DNA of 25,261 nt, taken from positions 1 through 25,261 of the forward strand of contig JAUTXM010000042.1 of the NCBI GenBank assembly GCA_030838025.1, given 5' to 3'. Source of the stretch: Acidimicrobiaceae bacterium (GTDB lineage Bacteria; Actinomycetota; Acidimicrobiia; Acidimicrobiales; Palsa-688). Numbering within the stretch: the stretch's first letter is position 1; each line of letters starts with the position of its first letter. This document shows positions 24,366 to 25,261 of this stretch, piece after piece. The translations under genes and the position numbers were made by a program. The notes under the pieces are model-generated. The model did no database searches, had not been told where the DNA came from, and saw nothing but the letters and a program-made list of their open reading frames with translations.

Positions 24366-25202
24366 ATGGGCGTGACCAACGAGCAGATGATCGCGTTCTG
24401 GAACGGGCCCGGGGGCGAGGCATGGGCCACCAACGCCGACGCCCAGGACCGGGAACTGCAGGAACTGGGCGATGCCGCGCTCGGCGCGTTGGCCGTCGCC
24501 TCGGGCGCGTCCGTGTTGGACGTCGGCTGTGGGGCGGGCACCACCACCCTGACGCTGGCAGGAAGGGTCGGCGCCGGAGGCCGGGTTGTCGGGGTCGACG
24601 TCTCCGCCCCGGTGCTGGCTGTGGCGCGCCGACGGGCGGCCGGAGTGGCCAATGTCACCTTCGTCCAGGCCGATGCGCAGACGGCGGCGTTGCCTGGCGC
24701 CCCGTTTGACGCGGTGTACTCCCGGTTCGGCCTGATGTTCTTCGACCAACCGGAGGCCGCCTTCGCCAATCTGCACCGGGCAACGGCTCCCTCAGGCCGC
24801 TTGGCTTTCGTCTGCTGGCAGGCCACGACTGCCAATCCGTGGTACGACGCGCCCATAACGGCCCTCAGGGGTCTCCCCGGCGTGGACCTGCCACCGCCGC
24901 TTGCTCCGGAGGAGCCCGGGCCATTCGCGTTCGCCGACCCGGACCGCGTCGCACAGATCCTCGGTGCTGGCGGGTGGCAGAGGACCGAGTTGCAGGAGTA
25001 CACCGACGAGATCGTCGATGACCTTGACCGGCGGGTGGAATTCAGCCTCCGTCAAGGGCCGGCGGCCCGGGCGCTGGCCGGCGCTGCTCCGGAGGTACGG
25101 GAGGTGGCCGCCACCCGGATGCGTGACGCACTCGCCGCTCGCCTCATCGATGGTCGGGTCCGCCTCGCCCGCGCTGCCTGGATCGTGACCGCCCAGGCCT
25201 GA
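24366..25202 (+). CDS. Class I SAM-dependent methyltransferase
   Basis: This encodes 278 residues from the ATG at 24366 (MGVTNEQMIAFW). The in-frame extension to 24105 is Pro/Arg/Ser-rich, overlaps the glnS stop and is not coding-like. Motif I is VLDVGCGAGTTTLTLA (about 50-65), motif II carries the acidic residue in VVGVDVSAPVLAVARRR (D78), and FDAVYSRFGLMFFDQP with LHRATAPSGRLAFVCW are the later UbiE/Methyltransf_11-type motifs. The substrate is unknown; similar actinobacterial proteins methylate small molecules. No strong Shine-Dalgarno precedes the ATG. Confidence 0.93.
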   Translation: MGVTNEQMIAFWNGPGGEAWATNADAQDRELQELGDAALGALAVASGASVLDVGCGAGTTTLTLAGRVGAGGRVVGVDVSAPVLAVARRRAAGVANVTFVQADAQTAALPGAPFDAVYSRFGLMFFDQPEAAFANLHRATAPSGRLAFVCWQATTANPWYDAPITALRGLPGVDLPPPLAPEEPGPFAFADPDRVAQILGAGGWQRTELQEYTDEIVDDLDRRVEFSLRQGPAARALAGAAPEVREVAATRMRDALAARLIDGRVRLARAAWIVTAQA

Positions 25203-25204
25203 CC

Positions 25205-25219
25205 CTTACCGGCGGTAAG
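25205..25219. promoter_or_regulatory. Palindrome CTTACCG-G-CGGTAAG
   Basis: A perfect 7-bp inverted repeat around a single base lies 3 bp after the methyltransferase stop. It resembles TetR-type operator symmetry (TTACCG/CGGTAA) and may belong to the next gene outside the window, or form a weak terminator. Confidence 0.35.
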
Positions 25220-25261
25220 CGCTCCCCGTTTCCCACCACAATCTGGAGGCCGCACCGGCAT

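Overview
The window is high-GC DNA (roughly 65% or more in most genes, with lower-GC stretches in the first 1.7 kb) whose codon use, GTG starts, a likely leaderless gene and gene families point to an actinobacterium. A glutaminyl-tRNA synthetase of the YqeY-fusion type is a useful taxonomic clue, because most actinobacteria lack GlnRS; an early-branching lineage such as Acidimicrobiia is possible, but this is inference. No rRNA, tRNA, CRISPR array or intact transposase was found.

Region 1 (1-5.3 kb) is an accessory, partly decayed zone. It holds a small orphan ORF, a MazF/PemK toxin remnant broken by one frameshift, a lower-GC hypothetical gene, a lipoprotein with a Thr-rich tandem-repeat stalk, a 448-residue protein of unknown function, and a Zn-knuckle protein resembling the DUF7002 family. 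Several palindromes lie between these genes.

Region 2 (5.6-11.3 kb) carries a leftward pair encoding a 306-residue protein of unknown family, then 7 bp later a 1300-residue TPR-CHAT protease with an intact His/Cys dyad. The layout resembles protease-effector conflict systems. Upstream are a possible 24-residue microprotein, a 14-bp perfect inverted repeat and a muconolactone-isomerase-like gene.

Region 3 (11.6-18.9 kb) holds two large proteins that pair a metal-enzyme module with a beta-propeller-like C-terminus, and neither has a signal peptide. One is a rightward DUF4157-like / phospholipase C-like / propeller protein. The other is a leftward M64 metallopeptidase with a seven-bladed PLL-type lectin propeller, translationally coupled to a small upstream gene. 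DUF4157 is associated with extracellular contractile injection system (eCIS) cargo, so both could be injected effectors, but no eCIS structural gene is in the window. Between them is an ArsR-SRPBCC operon with a clear promoter and overlapping operator.

Region 4 (19-25.2 kb) has a TetR regulator divergent from a polytopic membrane protein, with two evenly spaced ATAC-N6-GTAT sites between them. The membrane protein carries a duplicated D-x3-H-x5-D-x7-H motif and a FixH/YtkA-like external domain, suggesting an undescribed metal-binding membrane system. It is followed by glnS (GlnRS-YqeY) and a SAM methyltransferase.
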